A model generated the notes under the pieces. That model had not been told where the DNA came from. It saw nothing but the letters and a program-made list of their open reading frames with translations, and did no database searches. Shown piece after piece: positions 52,607-60,472 of a stretch of 64,000 nt of DNA. The stretch's first letter is position 1; every line of letters begins with the position of its first letter. The position numbers were made by a program, and so were the translations under genes. The stretch is from the NCBI RefSeq assembly GCF_031344055.1, contig NZ_JADBEN010000007.1; one strand, 5' to 3'. Origin of the DNA: Methylobacillus flagellatus_A. GTDB taxonomy: Bacteria; Pseudomonadota; Gammaproteobacteria; Burkholderiales; Methylophilaceae.

Positions 52607-53683
52607 ATGACCAGTAGTGTCGAGGCATTCAGCAACGTATTGCTTAAACTGCATGATATTGCCGAATATGCGCCTATCGATCGTTACCAGGAACTTGCGC
52701 TGGACGCAGTGCAGGAAATCCTGCCTTTTGATACGGCATGGTGGGGCATCATGTCTCCCAACGAAGTCAGTTTTCGGCTGCATGGATCACATCTACATAA
52801 CTTGCCGGATTCTTTTGTACCGATGTGGGAGGAGCTTAAATACGATGATGCGTTGGCAAAAGCAGTGGAAGTCAAACCTGCGCAAACCGTTTACTTCGAC
52901 CAGCCGGCATTCGATGAGGCTCCAGGCCTGGCTACCTTGATGGGGGAGCATGCCGTGACACAGGCTTTCTGTACCTCGCATTATCTTCCTTCCGAAAATG
53001 CTTTTGTGTTTTTATCCTTGTATCGAGAGGATGGCTCACCTCGCTTTAATGTGAGAGAGGGCGTGATCAACAAGCACCTGATGCCGCATTTGTGCGCATT
53101 CTGGGAAAGTAACCGGATGCGCTACAGTGAGAAGTACAAAGGTAAATTGCAGGATGAATCGATTTATCTAGCGATTGTCGACAGGCAATACCAGATATTT
53201 GACGCGGATAATACTTTTTTCGATGTCCTGCGACAGGAGTGGCCAAAGCTGAATAGCCTGACACTCCCCAAAGAGATGGTTGCGCAAATGCATCGTGCGA
53301 CTCCAAGTGCGGAAATCAAGTTTGGCAGGATCATTGCGCATTACGAATTCATTGGCGATTTCTGTATTCTGGCTATTCGGGAAAGGCAACAGATTGATTT
53401 GCTGACCAAGCGAGAGCTGATGGTGGCAAAAGCGTTTTCCACTGGAGCCAGCTACAAAGATATTGCACGGTCCGCTAACTTATCGCCAACCACAGTCCGG
53501 TATTATCTGCGTGTGATTTATGACAAGTTGAATGTCAATAATAAGGCAGAAATGGCCACTTTGATCAGAAGCACGTCTTTCTCTGAATCACAGAAAATCT
53601 GGATGCAATCTTACCGGGTGATACAAAAAGCAAGCCAGCGGTCTGGCCGTTCGACGTTTAACCTGATTGGTACATCGATATAG
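52607..53683 (+). CDS. LuxR-family transcriptional regulator
   Basis: A 358-residue regulator with a C-terminal LuxR-type helix-turn-helix at about residues 265-320 (LTKRELMVAKAFSTGASYKDIARSANLSPTTVRYYLRVIYDKL, key HTH in KDIARSANLSPTTVRYYL). The N-terminal 200 residues look like a GAF/PAS-type sensor, not a receiver or an acyl-homoserine-lactone domain, so it probably binds a small ligand directly. It is the only regulator in the locus and follows the operon terminator in the same direction. I infer it activates the operon in response to dimethylformamide or a product. Confidence 0.88.
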   Translation: MTSSVEAFSNVLLKLHDIAEYAPIDRYQELALDAVQEILPFDTAWWGIMSPNEVSFRLHGSHLHNLPDSFVPMWEELKYDDALAKAVEVKPAQTVYFDQPAFDEAPGLATLMGEHAVTQAFCTSHYLPSENAFVFLSLYREDGSPRFNVREGVINKHLMPHLCAFWESNRMRYSEKYKGKLQDESIYLAIVDRQYQIFDADNTFFDVLRQEWPKLNSLTLPKEMVAQMHRATPSAEIKFGRIIAHYEFIGDFCILAIRERQQIDLLTKRELMVAKAFSTGASYKDIARSANLSPTTVRYYLRVIYDKLNVNNKAEMATLIRSTSFSESQKIWMQSYRVIQKASQRSGRSTFNLIGTSI

Positions 53684-53738
53684 CAATAGTGAGTGGATTT
53701 GCGTTAAGCTCTGTTCCTTATTTTTGGCAGGGTTGTGC

Positions 53739-54275
53739 ATGGCGCTCAAATCTACAATATTTAAAGCCAATCTGCAGATCGCGGACATGGAGCGGCATTA
53801 TTACCACGACCATGCGTTGACGTTGGCGCGTCATCCTTCCGAGACGGATGAACGCATGATGGTGCGCTTGCTCGCGTTTGCATTGCAAGCGCACGAGCTG
53901 CTGGCGTTTGGCCAGGGCATGACGGACGATGATGAAGCGGATATCTGGCGCAAGGACCTCACAGGCAAGATCGAGCAGTGGATTGACGTGGGGTTGCCGG
54001 ATGAAAGGTTGATCCGCAAAGCCTGCGGGCGCGGGGATGAAGTGCTGGTCTATGCCTACGGCGGCCGCACGGCGGAGATGTGGTTCGAGCAGAACAGCAA
54101 GGCATTTGCGCGGCTCACGAACCTGAGCGTGTTCAACTTGCCGCAGGAGCAGACACAAGCGCTGGCAGAGTTGGCGCAGCGCACCATGCAATTGCAGTGC
54201 ACGATCCAGGACGACCAGGTCTGGCTGAGCGACGGCGAGCGCAGTGTGGAATTGCAGTGCGACAAGTGGAAGTAG
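53739..54275 (+). CDS. yaeQ: YaeQ family protein
   Basis: A 178-residue protein matching YaeQ over its length: MALKSTIFKANLQIADMERHYYHDHALTLARHPSETDERMMVRLLAFAL, EADIWRKDLTGKIEQWIDVGLPDE and VYAYGG. YaeQ has a PD-(D/E)XK nuclease-like fold; E. coli YaeQ was linked to RfaH-type transcription effects, but function is not established. The ATG at 53739 is the family start. Confidence 0.92.
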   Translation: MALKSTIFKANLQIADMERHYYHDHALTLARHPSETDERMMVRLLAFALQAHELLAFGQGMTDDDEADIWRKDLTGKIEQWIDVGLPDERLIRKACGRGDEVLVYAYGGRTAEMWFEQNSKAFARLTNLSVFNLPQEQTQALAELAQRTMQLQCTIQDDQVWLSDGERSVELQCDKWK

Positions 54276-54305
54276 CCAATTCCACTATCGCGTTCTTAAT
54301 ATCGC

Positions 54306-54713
54306 TTATTTATTTTCAAAAGGATTCAACGTTGCCACGCCCAAGGCGTTGAAGTCGGTGATATTGCGCGTTACTACGGTCAAGCCATGCACTTGGGCGG
54401 TGGCGGCAATCATGGCATCCTCGTAAAGCGTATCAGATTGTTTGTGCATCAGCTTGGCCCAGCGGCGGAATGCAGCCGCATCCATGGGCAGAATATTGTA
54501 GGTGCTTGCGACGAGTTCCAGCCATGCTTCAATTTCTGTTGCCTTGCCTGCATCTTGTTCACGTGTCAACTCGATGCCTGCCTGGATTTCCCCCAATGTT
54601 ACCGCTGACAAAAATAGCCGGGCATCGTCCGTTGCCTGCAACCAGTTAACGACCGCACCATGCGGGCGAAGTTTACGCAGTTCAGAAACGACATTGGTAT
54701 CCAGCAGGTACAT
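54306..54713 (-). CDS. vapC: Type II toxin VapC/FitB-like PIN-domain RNase
   Basis: PIN-domain endoribonuclease of 135 residues. The acidic metal ligands are in MYLLDTNVVSEL (Asp5), LGEIQAGIEL (Glu) and EDAMIAATAQVHGLTVVTRNITDF (Asp residues). The FitB-type pattern LDTNVVSELRK is clear. It starts five bases after its antitoxin gene, the usual order. Confidence 0.92.
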   Translation of the reverse strand: MYLLDTNVVSELRKLRPHGAVVNWLQATDDARLFLSAVTLGEIQAGIELTREQDAGKATEIEAWLELVASTYNILPMDAAAFRRWAKLMHKQSDTLYEDAMIAATAQVHGLTVVTRNITDFNALGVATLNPFENK

Positions 54714-54718
54714 GATGC

Positions 54719-54976
54719 TTATTTCAGTGGCTCAATGACACGGCGTTTGGCATTGCCACGGGGTGGAACAATGAGCTCCGCACGCGGGTTATCAGACAAG
54801 AGCAGTTGCTTGAGTGATGGCCGGGCAGCAGATTGCAGTCGCCTCCATTCGTGAACTGGCACCAAGACGGCAGCTTCTGCACCGCGTTTGGTTACTAACT
54901 GCGGACCTTCTGTCAGGCAGGCATCCAGAAATTCACTGAAGCGCGCTTTTGCATCTTGTACAGGCCATGTATGCAT
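54719..54976 (-). CDS. Type II antitoxin, Phd/YefM family
   Basis: An 85-residue antitoxin with a Phd/YefM N-terminal DNA-binding fold (MHTWPVQDAKARFSEFLDACLTEGPQLVTKRGAEAAVLVPVHEW) and a basic C-terminal tail for toxin binding. The ATG at 54976 follows AAGGAG with a seven-base spacer; the longer frame to 55060 is non-homologous. Upstream GTAACTAGTCAGGTAACCAGT contains a GTAAC direct repeat that could be the autorepression site. Confidence 0.88.
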   Translation of the reverse strand: MHTWPVQDAKARFSEFLDACLTEGPQLVTKRGAEAAVLVPVHEWRRLQSAARPSLKQLLLSDNPRAELIVPPRGNAKRRVIEPLK

Positions 54977-55116
54977 GATTGGCTCCTTGTAACTAGTCAG
55001 GTAACCAGTTTGATCTTGTTTATCCTTCCAGTCAAATATATCGTGCTGTAATGTGCCCAAGCACTCGCAACCAGAAAATCACTGTGCCAACTTTCTAAAT
55101 CTTTATGTCTTAATTT

Positions 55117-55611
55117 CTATGCCTTGGCAAAGCTGCCCTGTTCCGCATCGCGCAACACTTTCAGCAAATCCGCCCCTTTCAGCGCCAGGGCGTAACCCAG
55201 CACGCCGCTGCCTATCACCACGGTTTCATAATCCTTCACGCTGTTGTCCACCAACACCTTGAGCCCCTCTGGCAGGGTGACCGGCGGCACGGCGCCGACG
55301 ACATAGCCGGTCGCCTCGGGCACTTCGTCATATTCCGCCATGCGCAGTTTGCGCTCGTTGAGGTGGTTGCGCAGGATCGCCCAGTCGGCACGGCCGCCGC
55401 CAGCAACGGCGAGCAGGATGAACTGCTCCGAGCCGGTGCGGAACAGCACGCTGCGCACCACAGATTTAGGATCCAGCCCCTGGCCTTCCAATAGCTCTTC
55501 CAGGTTGCGCACCGGTTTCTTGTCTTCACTTAGCGGGATTTCAATGACAGTGAACGGGACGGACTGGGCGTTCAGGAGGTTGGTGACGGGAGAGGTAAAT
55601 GTTGTAGTCAT
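55117..55611 (-). CDS. YbaK/ProX-type aminoacyl-tRNA deacylase
   Basis: A 164-residue YbaK/EbsC family protein that should hydrolyse mischarged tRNA. Typical features are VRSVLFRTGSEQFILLAVAGGGRADWAILR and VVGAVPPVTLPEGLKVLVD with the conserved GxxxP. The ATG at 55611 begins the domain (MTTTFTSPVTNLL); the open frame to 56070 runs through the antisense of the next toxin-antitoxin pair and is not coding. The gene sits between two toxin-antitoxin loci. Confidence 0.88.
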   Translation of the reverse strand: MTTTFTSPVTNLLNAQSVPFTVIEIPLSEDKKPVRNLEELLEGQGLDPKSVVRSVLFRTGSEQFILLAVAGGGRADWAILRNHLNERKLRMAEYDEVPEATGYVVGAVPPVTLPEGLKVLVDNSVKDYETVVIGSGVLGYALALKGADLLKVLRDAEQGSFAKA

Positions 55612-55697
55612 TGGGTGCCTTGGCAATAAAATGAATATCCAGCTTAGATCATACTGTTGATGCCACGTGAATTGAATCGCTTCTTGCTGCTTAACAA

Positions 55698-55717
55698 GTG
55701 ATACTATAGTGATACTT
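55698..55717 (+). promoter_or_regulatory. Direct-repeat operator of the second toxin-antitoxin pair
   Basis: AGTGATACT occurs at 55698-55706 and again at 55709-55717, 21 bases before the antitoxin ATG. The spacing and location fit autorepression by the antitoxin. Confidence 0.5.
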
Positions 55718-55737
55718 TTAATGTTGGAGATCTTGGA

Positions 55738-55995
55738 ATGAAAGTCGAATTGGTGACCAACCTGAAACGCCAAGCTACCAAGATTCTCGCAGATTTGCAT
55801 GCGTCGAAGGAAGCGGTGCTGATCACGGAGCATGGGCAGCCGTCTGCGTATCTGGTGGATGTGCAGGATTACGAGTTCATGCAACGCAGGCTGGCATTGC
55901 TGGAGGCGCTGGCCAAGGGTGAGCGGGCCGTGCTTGAGCAACGCACTTTGACGCACGAGCAAGCCAGGGACCGTATGCAAAAATGGCTGAAATAA
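55738..55995 (+). CDS. Type II antitoxin, Phd/YefM-RelB type
   Basis: An 85-residue antitoxin: KVELVTNLKRQATKILADLHASKEAVLITEHGQPSAYLVDVQDYEFMQRRLALLEAL. The Phd-like N-terminal fold is followed by a charged helix for toxin binding (EQRTLTHEQARDRMQKWLK). The start has GGAG upstream. Overlaps the ParE-type toxin by 13 bases, typical of a coupled pair. Confidence 0.92.
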   Translation: MKVELVTNLKRQATKILADLHASKEAVLITEHGQPSAYLVDVQDYEFMQRRLALLEALAKGERAVLEQRTLTHEQARDRMQKWLK

Positions 55996-56288
55996 TCTGG
56001 ACGTCTCCGGCATTGGATCAACTGGATGAAATTGCCGAATATATTGCGCTGGATAAACCTGACGCGGCACGCAAGCTGGTAGGGAATGTATTCGACAGCG
56101 TAGAGAAGCTGGCGCAGTTTCCCCAGTCTGGCCGGGTGCCGCCTGAATTGCCCGATTCGGTCTATCGTGAAGTCGTATGCCCGCCTTGCCGGGTTTTTTA
56201 CCGCCAAGAGCGTGGTACGGTCTTGATTTTGCACGTCATGCGCGAAGAAAGGCAATTGCGCCAATATTGGCTGGAGCATCAGGAATGA
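55983..56288 (+). CDS. parE: Type II toxin, RelE/ParE family
   Basis: A 101-residue ParE-like toxin: IIWTSPALDQLDEIAEYIALDKPDAARKLVGNVF, then LAQFPQSGRVPPELPDSVYREVVCPPCRVFYRQERGTVLILHVMREERQL, the usual alpha-hairpin then beta-sheet. ParE toxins inhibit gyrase; a RelE-type RNase activity cannot be excluded by eye. Its stop overlaps the next gene's ATG (ATGA). Confidence 0.93.
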   Translation: MAEIIWTSPALDQLDEIAEYIALDKPDAARKLVGNVFDSVEKLAQFPQSGRVPPELPDSVYREVVCPPCRVFYRQERGTVLILHVMREERQLRQYWLEHQE

Positions 56289-57241
56289 ATTGGCGCTTGT
56301 TGATGGCGACGTGGCTGATGGTTTTCATGCAGGGCGTTGCATATGCAGCCGTGGAAGAGGCCGTCGTGCAATTGCAAACCGCCAACGGCGTTCTCGAGGG
56401 AACATTGCTGGTGCCCGAGGCGAAACGCGGCATGCCGGTGGTTCTCCTGGTGGCAGGGTCTGGCCCGACGGACAGGAACGGCAACCAGCCCGGCCTGCAT
56501 CACAATGCCTTATTGCAGCTATCCGGCGCGTTGGCGCAATACGGGATTGCGAGTTTGCGCTACGACAAGCGCGGCGTGGGCCGGAGCATGAGCGCCGCGC
56601 CCAGGGAAGAGGATTTGCGTTTCGAGCAATATGCCGCCGACGCGCGGGACTGGGTGAAATGGCTTGCGCGGGACAAGCGTTTCGGCAATGTGACCGTGAT
56701 CGGCCACAGCGAGGGGGCGCTGCTCGGCATGCTGGCTGCGCGGCAGGCCAAGGTGGCGAACTTCGTTTCCATTGCCGGGCCGGGCAGGCCCGCCGACCAA
56801 TCGCTGCAGATGCAATTGGTTTCCCAGCCTGCCGAGATACAGTCCATGGCGTTGCCTGTGATCGAGAGGCTGAAGCGGGGCAAGACGGTAGACCTGGTAA
56901 ATCCCGCCCTGCAGGCATTGTTCCGGCCCAGCGTGCAGCCGTACCTGATTTCGTGGTTCAAGTACGATCCCGCCAAGGAGATCGCCAAGTTGAAGATGCC
57001 GGTGCTGGTGGTGCAGGGGACGGCGGATATCCAGGTGGAGGAAGAGGATGCATGGTTATTGGGAGCTGCTAACCAAAGGGCGACAGTGGTTTCGATTGAT
57101 GGCATGAACCACATTTTCAAGAAGTCCGTGCCGGACAGGGCGCAGAACTGGAATACCTACACCCAGCCAGAGCTGCCTGTCATGCCGGAGTTGATTGCGA
57201 TACTGGCTAAGTTCATCCGCCAGGGCGGCAAGCTGGATTAG
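56285..57241 (+). CDS. Exported alpha/beta hydrolase
   Basis: A 318-residue alpha/beta hydrolase with an N-terminal hydrophobic signal (MATWLMVFMQGVAYA). The oxyanion region is VVLLVAGSGPTDRNGNQPG, the nucleophile elbow VIGHSEGALLGMLAA (Ser), and the late His lies in SIDGMNHIFK. It resembles secreted esterases of the prolyl-oligopeptidase-like family; substrate unknown. The ATG at 56285 overlaps the toxin stop, an unusual coupling; the frame is open further upstream inside parE. Confidence 0.85.
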   Translation: MNWRLLMATWLMVFMQGVAYAAVEEAVVQLQTANGVLEGTLLVPEAKRGMPVVLLVAGSGPTDRNGNQPGLHHNALLQLSGALAQYGIASLRYDKRGVGRSMSAAPREEDLRFEQYAADARDWVKWLARDKRFGNVTVIGHSEGALLGMLAARQAKVANFVSIAGPGRPADQSLQMQLVSQPAEIQSMALPVIERLKRGKTVDLVNPALQALFRPSVQPYLISWFKYDPAKEIAKLKMPVLVVQGTADIQVEEEDAWLLGAANQRATVVSIDGMNHIFKKSVPDRAQNWNTYTQPELPVMPELIAILAKFIRQGGKLD

Positions 57242-57264
57242 CAATAACGCTGGAGCACACCACT

Positions 57265-57858
57265 ATGTGGGACGAACGATACGATACCGAGGCTTATGCC
57301 TACGGCAAGACCGCGAATACTTTCCTCGCGGCGCATTTCCGCGCCATTCCCCAGGGCAAGGTACTGAGCATTGCCGAGGGGGAGGGGCGCAATGCGGTAT
57401 TCCTTGCCAGGCAGGGATATGCCGTGACGGCGATGGACGGTTCCGCCATCGGGCTGGAAAAGGCGAGGAAGCTCGCCAGGGAGAATGGCGTCGCGATTGA
57501 ATGCATCCATGCCGACCTCGCCAGTTTCGATTTCGGCGAGCAGCAATGGGACGGCATCGTCTCGATTTTCTGTCCCATGCCGTCGGGCTTGAAGGCCGTC
57601 GTCTTCCCCAAGATCGTCAAGGGGCTGAAGCCCGGCGGGGTATTCCTGCTGGAGGCCTACACGCCGGAGCAGTTGGAGTACGGCACTGGCGGCGGCAAGG
57701 ACGCGGACGCCATGATGACGCAAGCCATCCTGAGCCGCGAATTGCATGGATTCAGCTTCGATTGGCTGCAAGAAGTGGAACGCGAGGTGGTGGAGGGCGC
57801 TTACCATACCGGGCTGGCCTCGGTGGTGCAGGCGATAGCAGTCAAGCCAACCATATAG
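57265..57858 (+). CDS. Class I SAM-dependent methyltransferase
   Basis: A 197-residue methyltransferase with the SAM motifs VLSIAEGEGRNAVFLARQGYAVTAMDGS (motif I and the acidic residue of motif II) and LKPGGVFLLEAY. The short cap and the sequence pattern resemble TehB/thiopurine-type small-molecule methyltransferases. Substrate unknown. It follows the hydrolase by 23 bases and abuts the ABM-domain gene. Confidence 0.88.
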   Translation: MWDERYDTEAYAYGKTANTFLAAHFRAIPQGKVLSIAEGEGRNAVFLARQGYAVTAMDGSAIGLEKARKLARENGVAIECIHADLASFDFGEQQWDGIVSIFCPMPSGLKAVVFPKIVKGLKPGGVFLLEAYTPEQLEYGTGGGKDADAMMTQAILSRELHGFSFDWLQEVEREVVEGAYHTGLASVVQAIAVKPTI

Positions 57859-58167
57859 ATGAAAGAACAAGTTGCCATGTTGAAGGTGATCGCCGAGGAT
57901 TTTATCAAGCCGGAATACATTGACCTGGTAGCGCCGCTGTATGCGGAGCTGGTCGAGAAGACCCGGCAGGAACCGTTATGCATTGCGTACGACCTGTTCA
58001 CCGACCAGAAAGACCCTGGGCATTTCATTTTTGTAGAGGAGTGGCCTGACCAGGCGGCGTTGGACATTCATTGCCAGACCGAGCATTTCCGCCGGCTGGT
58101 GCCGGCCATCAACCAGTACCGGCGGCAGGAAGGGATATTCCTGCTCATGGATGCGTTCGCAAGATAG
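57859..58167 (+). CDS. Antibiotic biosynthesis monooxygenase (ABM/YgiN-like) domain protein
   Basis: A 102-residue dimeric ferredoxin-like ABM domain: VIAEDFIKPEYIDLVAPLYAELVEKTRQEPLCIAYDLF, HFIFVEEWPDQAALDIHCQTEHFRRLVPAI. Such proteins include quinol monooxygenases like YgiN and many of unknown activity. ATG 57859 is immediately after the methyltransferase stop; ATG 57886 is an alternative start with no better ribosome site. Confidence 0.88.
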   Translation: MKEQVAMLKVIAEDFIKPEYIDLVAPLYAELVEKTRQEPLCIAYDLFTDQKDPGHFIFVEEWPDQAALDIHCQTEHFRRLVPAINQYRRQEGIFLLMDAFAR

Positions 58168-58185
58168 CGCGTCCATAACCAGCCT

Positions 58186-59175
58186 ATGAGCCAGCGTTCC
58201 GTCCCGGACGAGAAATCCGGCCTGCATCCGCGTAACCGGCACCGCCAGCGCTACAATTTTGCGTTGCTGGTCGAAGCCCATCCTGCCCTGGCAGCATTTG
58301 TCAGGCTTAATCAATATCAGGATGCCAGCATCGACTTTGCCGACGCGCAGGCGGTCAAGACCCTGAACCAGGCCTTGCTCAAGCATTATTACGGCATTGC
58401 GGAATGGGACATCCCGCCGCAATTCCTTTGTCCGCCGATTCCCGGCCGGGCGGATTACGTGCATTGCCTGGCGGACCTGCTGGCCGCAGGCAATGATGGG
58501 AACATTCCGTATGGCGGTAACGTCAGGGTGATGGATATCGGCACAGGCGCCAACCTGGTGTATCCCATCGTCGGGCAAAGGGAGTACGGCTGGCATTTCG
58601 TCGGCACCGACATCAATGCCGAGGCGCTGGAAAATGCGCAAGGGATCGTGGCCGCCAATCCCAGCCTTGCCGGGGCGGTCGAATTGCGCTTGCAGCCCAA
58701 TGCAGGGGCGGTTTTCTCCGAGGTGGTGCAAGGAAATGAGCGTTTCGACCTGACCATGTGCAATCCGCCGTTCCATGCATCCCAGGCGGCAGCCATGGCG
58801 GGGACGCAGCGCAAGTGGCATAACCTGGAGCGCAGCCGCGGCAAGCCCGCGGACAAAGGCATGAAACCAGGCAGGGCAGGCAATAAGCTCAATTTTGGCG
58901 GGCAGGCTGCCGAGCTGTATTGCGAAGGCGGCGAAGAGGCGTTCATCGGCCGCATGATCAAGGAAAGCGCGGCGGTTGGCGCGCAATGCCTGTGGTTTAC
59001 CACGCTGGTATCCAAGGCCGCGACGTTGCCAGCGGTATACCGCAGCCTGAGAGCGGCGGGTGCGTACAAGGTGAAGACAATCGAGATGGCGCAAGGGCAG
59101 AAGAAAAGCCGTTTCGTCGCCTGGACGTTTCACGATAAAGCCAGCCAGCGCGCATGGAACCGCGAGCATTGGTAG
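58186..59175 (+). CDS. rlmF: 23S rRNA (adenine1618-N6)-methyltransferase RlmF
   Basis: Methylates A1618 of 23S rRNA using SAM. It is 329 residues, with DFADAQAVKTLNQALLKHYYGI, the SAM motif VMDIGTGANLVYPIVGQREYGW, the catalytic NPPFHAS at the expected place and the C-terminal KSRFVAWTF. Ends just before a palindromic repeat. Confidence 0.95.
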   Translation: MSQRSVPDEKSGLHPRNRHRQRYNFALLVEAHPALAAFVRLNQYQDASIDFADAQAVKTLNQALLKHYYGIAEWDIPPQFLCPPIPGRADYVHCLADLLAAGNDGNIPYGGNVRVMDIGTGANLVYPIVGQREYGWHFVGTDINAEALENAQGIVAANPSLAGAVELRLQPNAGAVFSEVVQGNERFDLTMCNPPFHASQAAAMAGTQRKWHNLERSRGKPADKGMKPGRAGNKLNFGGQAAELYCEGGEEAFIGRMIKESAAVGAQCLWFTTLVSKAATLPAVYRSLRAAGAYKVKTIEMAQGQKKSRFVAWTFHDKASQRAWNREHW

Positions 59176-59195
59176 ACGGTGTCACCATAATTTAC

Positions 59196-59311
59196 TAGAG
59201 CGGCTAATAAAACTCTCCTGGCGTTGTTGCCCTGCCTTGTCGTACTCATTGTACTGCCTGCGGCAGAGCGCCTAGCCAGGAACGCTTCGCTGAGTTTTGT
59301 TAGTCGTTCTA
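59196..59311. repeat. Palindromic intergenic repeat (MITE/REP-like)
   Basis: A 116-base element with terminal inverted repeats: TAGAGCGGCTAATAAAACTC (59196-59215) and GAGTTTTGTTAGTCGTTCTA (59292-59311), 17 of 20 pairs with the three others G-U wobbles in RNA. Inner arms CCTGGC/GCCAGG and CTGCCTGCGGCAG add structure. It lies between convergent genes, and its right end supplies the TAG stop of the YhhJ-like permease. The word pattern (CTGCCTTGTCGTACTCATTGTACTGCC) is reminiscent of intergenic repeats common in betaproteobacteria. Confidence 0.75.
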
Positions 59312-60433
59312 AGCCATGCGGCTGATCGTATTGCGGAAGCGCGTCAGCGAGACGATGAACAGCACGGTGCCGATCAGCAGCAGCGCCAGGAAAGAACCCC
59401 ACACCACATCCAGCCCGGCGCCGCGGAACAATATCGCCTGGCCCAGTTCCACGAAGTGGGTGGTCGGCGCCAGCAGCATGATGTTCTGCACGAATTCCGG
59501 CATGCTTTCGCGCGGGGTGAGGCCGCCGGAAAGCATTTGCAGCGGCAGCAGGGTCAGGATCATCAGCATGCCGAACTGCGGCATGTTGCGCGCCAGCGTC
59601 GCCATGAAGATGCCCATCGAGGTGATGGCGAACAGGTGCAGGGTCGCGCCGAGCAGGAACAGGCCGATCGAGCCCTGGATGGGTACCTTCAGCAAGCCTT
59701 CGACGACAAACACCAGGGAGCAGGTCGAGGCCACCAGCACCACCAGCGCCATGGACCAGACCTTGGCCAGCATGATCTCGGTCGGCGTGACCGGCATCAC
59801 CAGCAGGTGTTCGATGGTGCCGTGCTCGCGCTCGCGGATCAGCGCCGCGCCGGTGAGGATGATGGAGAGCATGGTGATGTTGTTGATGATTTCGTTCATG
59901 GCGCCGAACCATGCCTGGATCAGGCTGGGGTTGAAGCGCATGCGCAGCGCCAGCTCGACCGGGAGTTCGGTGGCGCTGCGGTAGCGCTGCACGAATTCGT
60001 TGACCTCGGTGAGCACGATTTCCTGGATATAGCGGTTGCCGGAAAACGCTTGCGACATGCGGGTGGCATCGACGTTGAGCTGCAGCGCGGGCGACTTGCC
60101 GGCCAGCACGTCGCGCTGGAAATCGGGCGGGATATGCAGGGCGAACGTATAGTCGCCGGCATCCATGCCCGGGTCGATCTGGCTTTGCGTGATCAGCGGC
60201 GGCGTGGAAAAGTGCGGCGGGTAGAACGCGGAGATGATGCGCGCGGACAAGGGCGAGGCGTCCTCGTCGACGATGGCGATCGGGGCCTTGTGCAGCGTTT
60301 CCGGCACCGCGGTGGCCGAGCTGTAGATCATGAGCGTGAAGGTGTAGCCGATCAGCACCAGCATGATCGGGTCGCGGATCAGGCTCCAGAGCTCCTTGAC
60401 GCCCAGCCGGTAGATGTTGGCTAGATGGCGCAT
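59309..60433 (-). CDS. ABC-2 type transporter permease (YhhJ-like)
   Basis: A 374-residue ABC-2 permease, the same length as E. coli YhhJ. One N-terminal helix (MLVLIGYTFTLMIYSSAT), a large periplasmic domain (residues about 45-180), then five helices including TMLSIILTGAALIREREHGTIEHLLVMPVTPTEIMLAKVW and PLQMLSGGLTPRESMP. It follows the RbbA-like gene by 39 bases. The terminal repeat element provides its stop codon. Confidence 0.9.
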   Translation of the reverse strand: MRHLANIYRLGVKELWSLIRDPIMLVLIGYTFTLMIYSSATAVPETLHKAPIAIVDEDASPLSARIISAFYPPHFSTPPLITQSQIDPGMDAGDYTFALHIPPDFQRDVLAGKSPALQLNVDATRMSQAFSGNRYIQEIVLTEVNEFVQRYRSATELPVELALRMRFNPSLIQAWFGAMNEIINNITMLSIILTGAALIREREHGTIEHLLVMPVTPTEIMLAKVWSMALVVLVASTCSLVFVVEGLLKVPIQGSIGLFLLGATLHLFAITSMGIFMATLARNMPQFGMLMILTLLPLQMLSGGLTPRESMPEFVQNIMLLAPTTHFVELGQAILFRGAGLDVVWGSFLALLLIGTVLFIVSLTRFRNTISRMA

Positions 60434-60472
60434 GGGGCGATGTTCTCGAATGGAGTCGGGCGGCGTTTCATG

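Noticed and set aside
55117..56070. Long 317-codon minus frame containing ybaK
   Set aside because: Only the 164 residues from 55611 match the YbaK family; the upstream part is antisense to a toxin-antitoxin pair.
59297..60424. Plus-strand 375-codon frame opposite the YhhJ-like gene
   Set aside because: His/Gln/Asp-rich shadow translation of the antisense strand of a clear ABC-2 permease.
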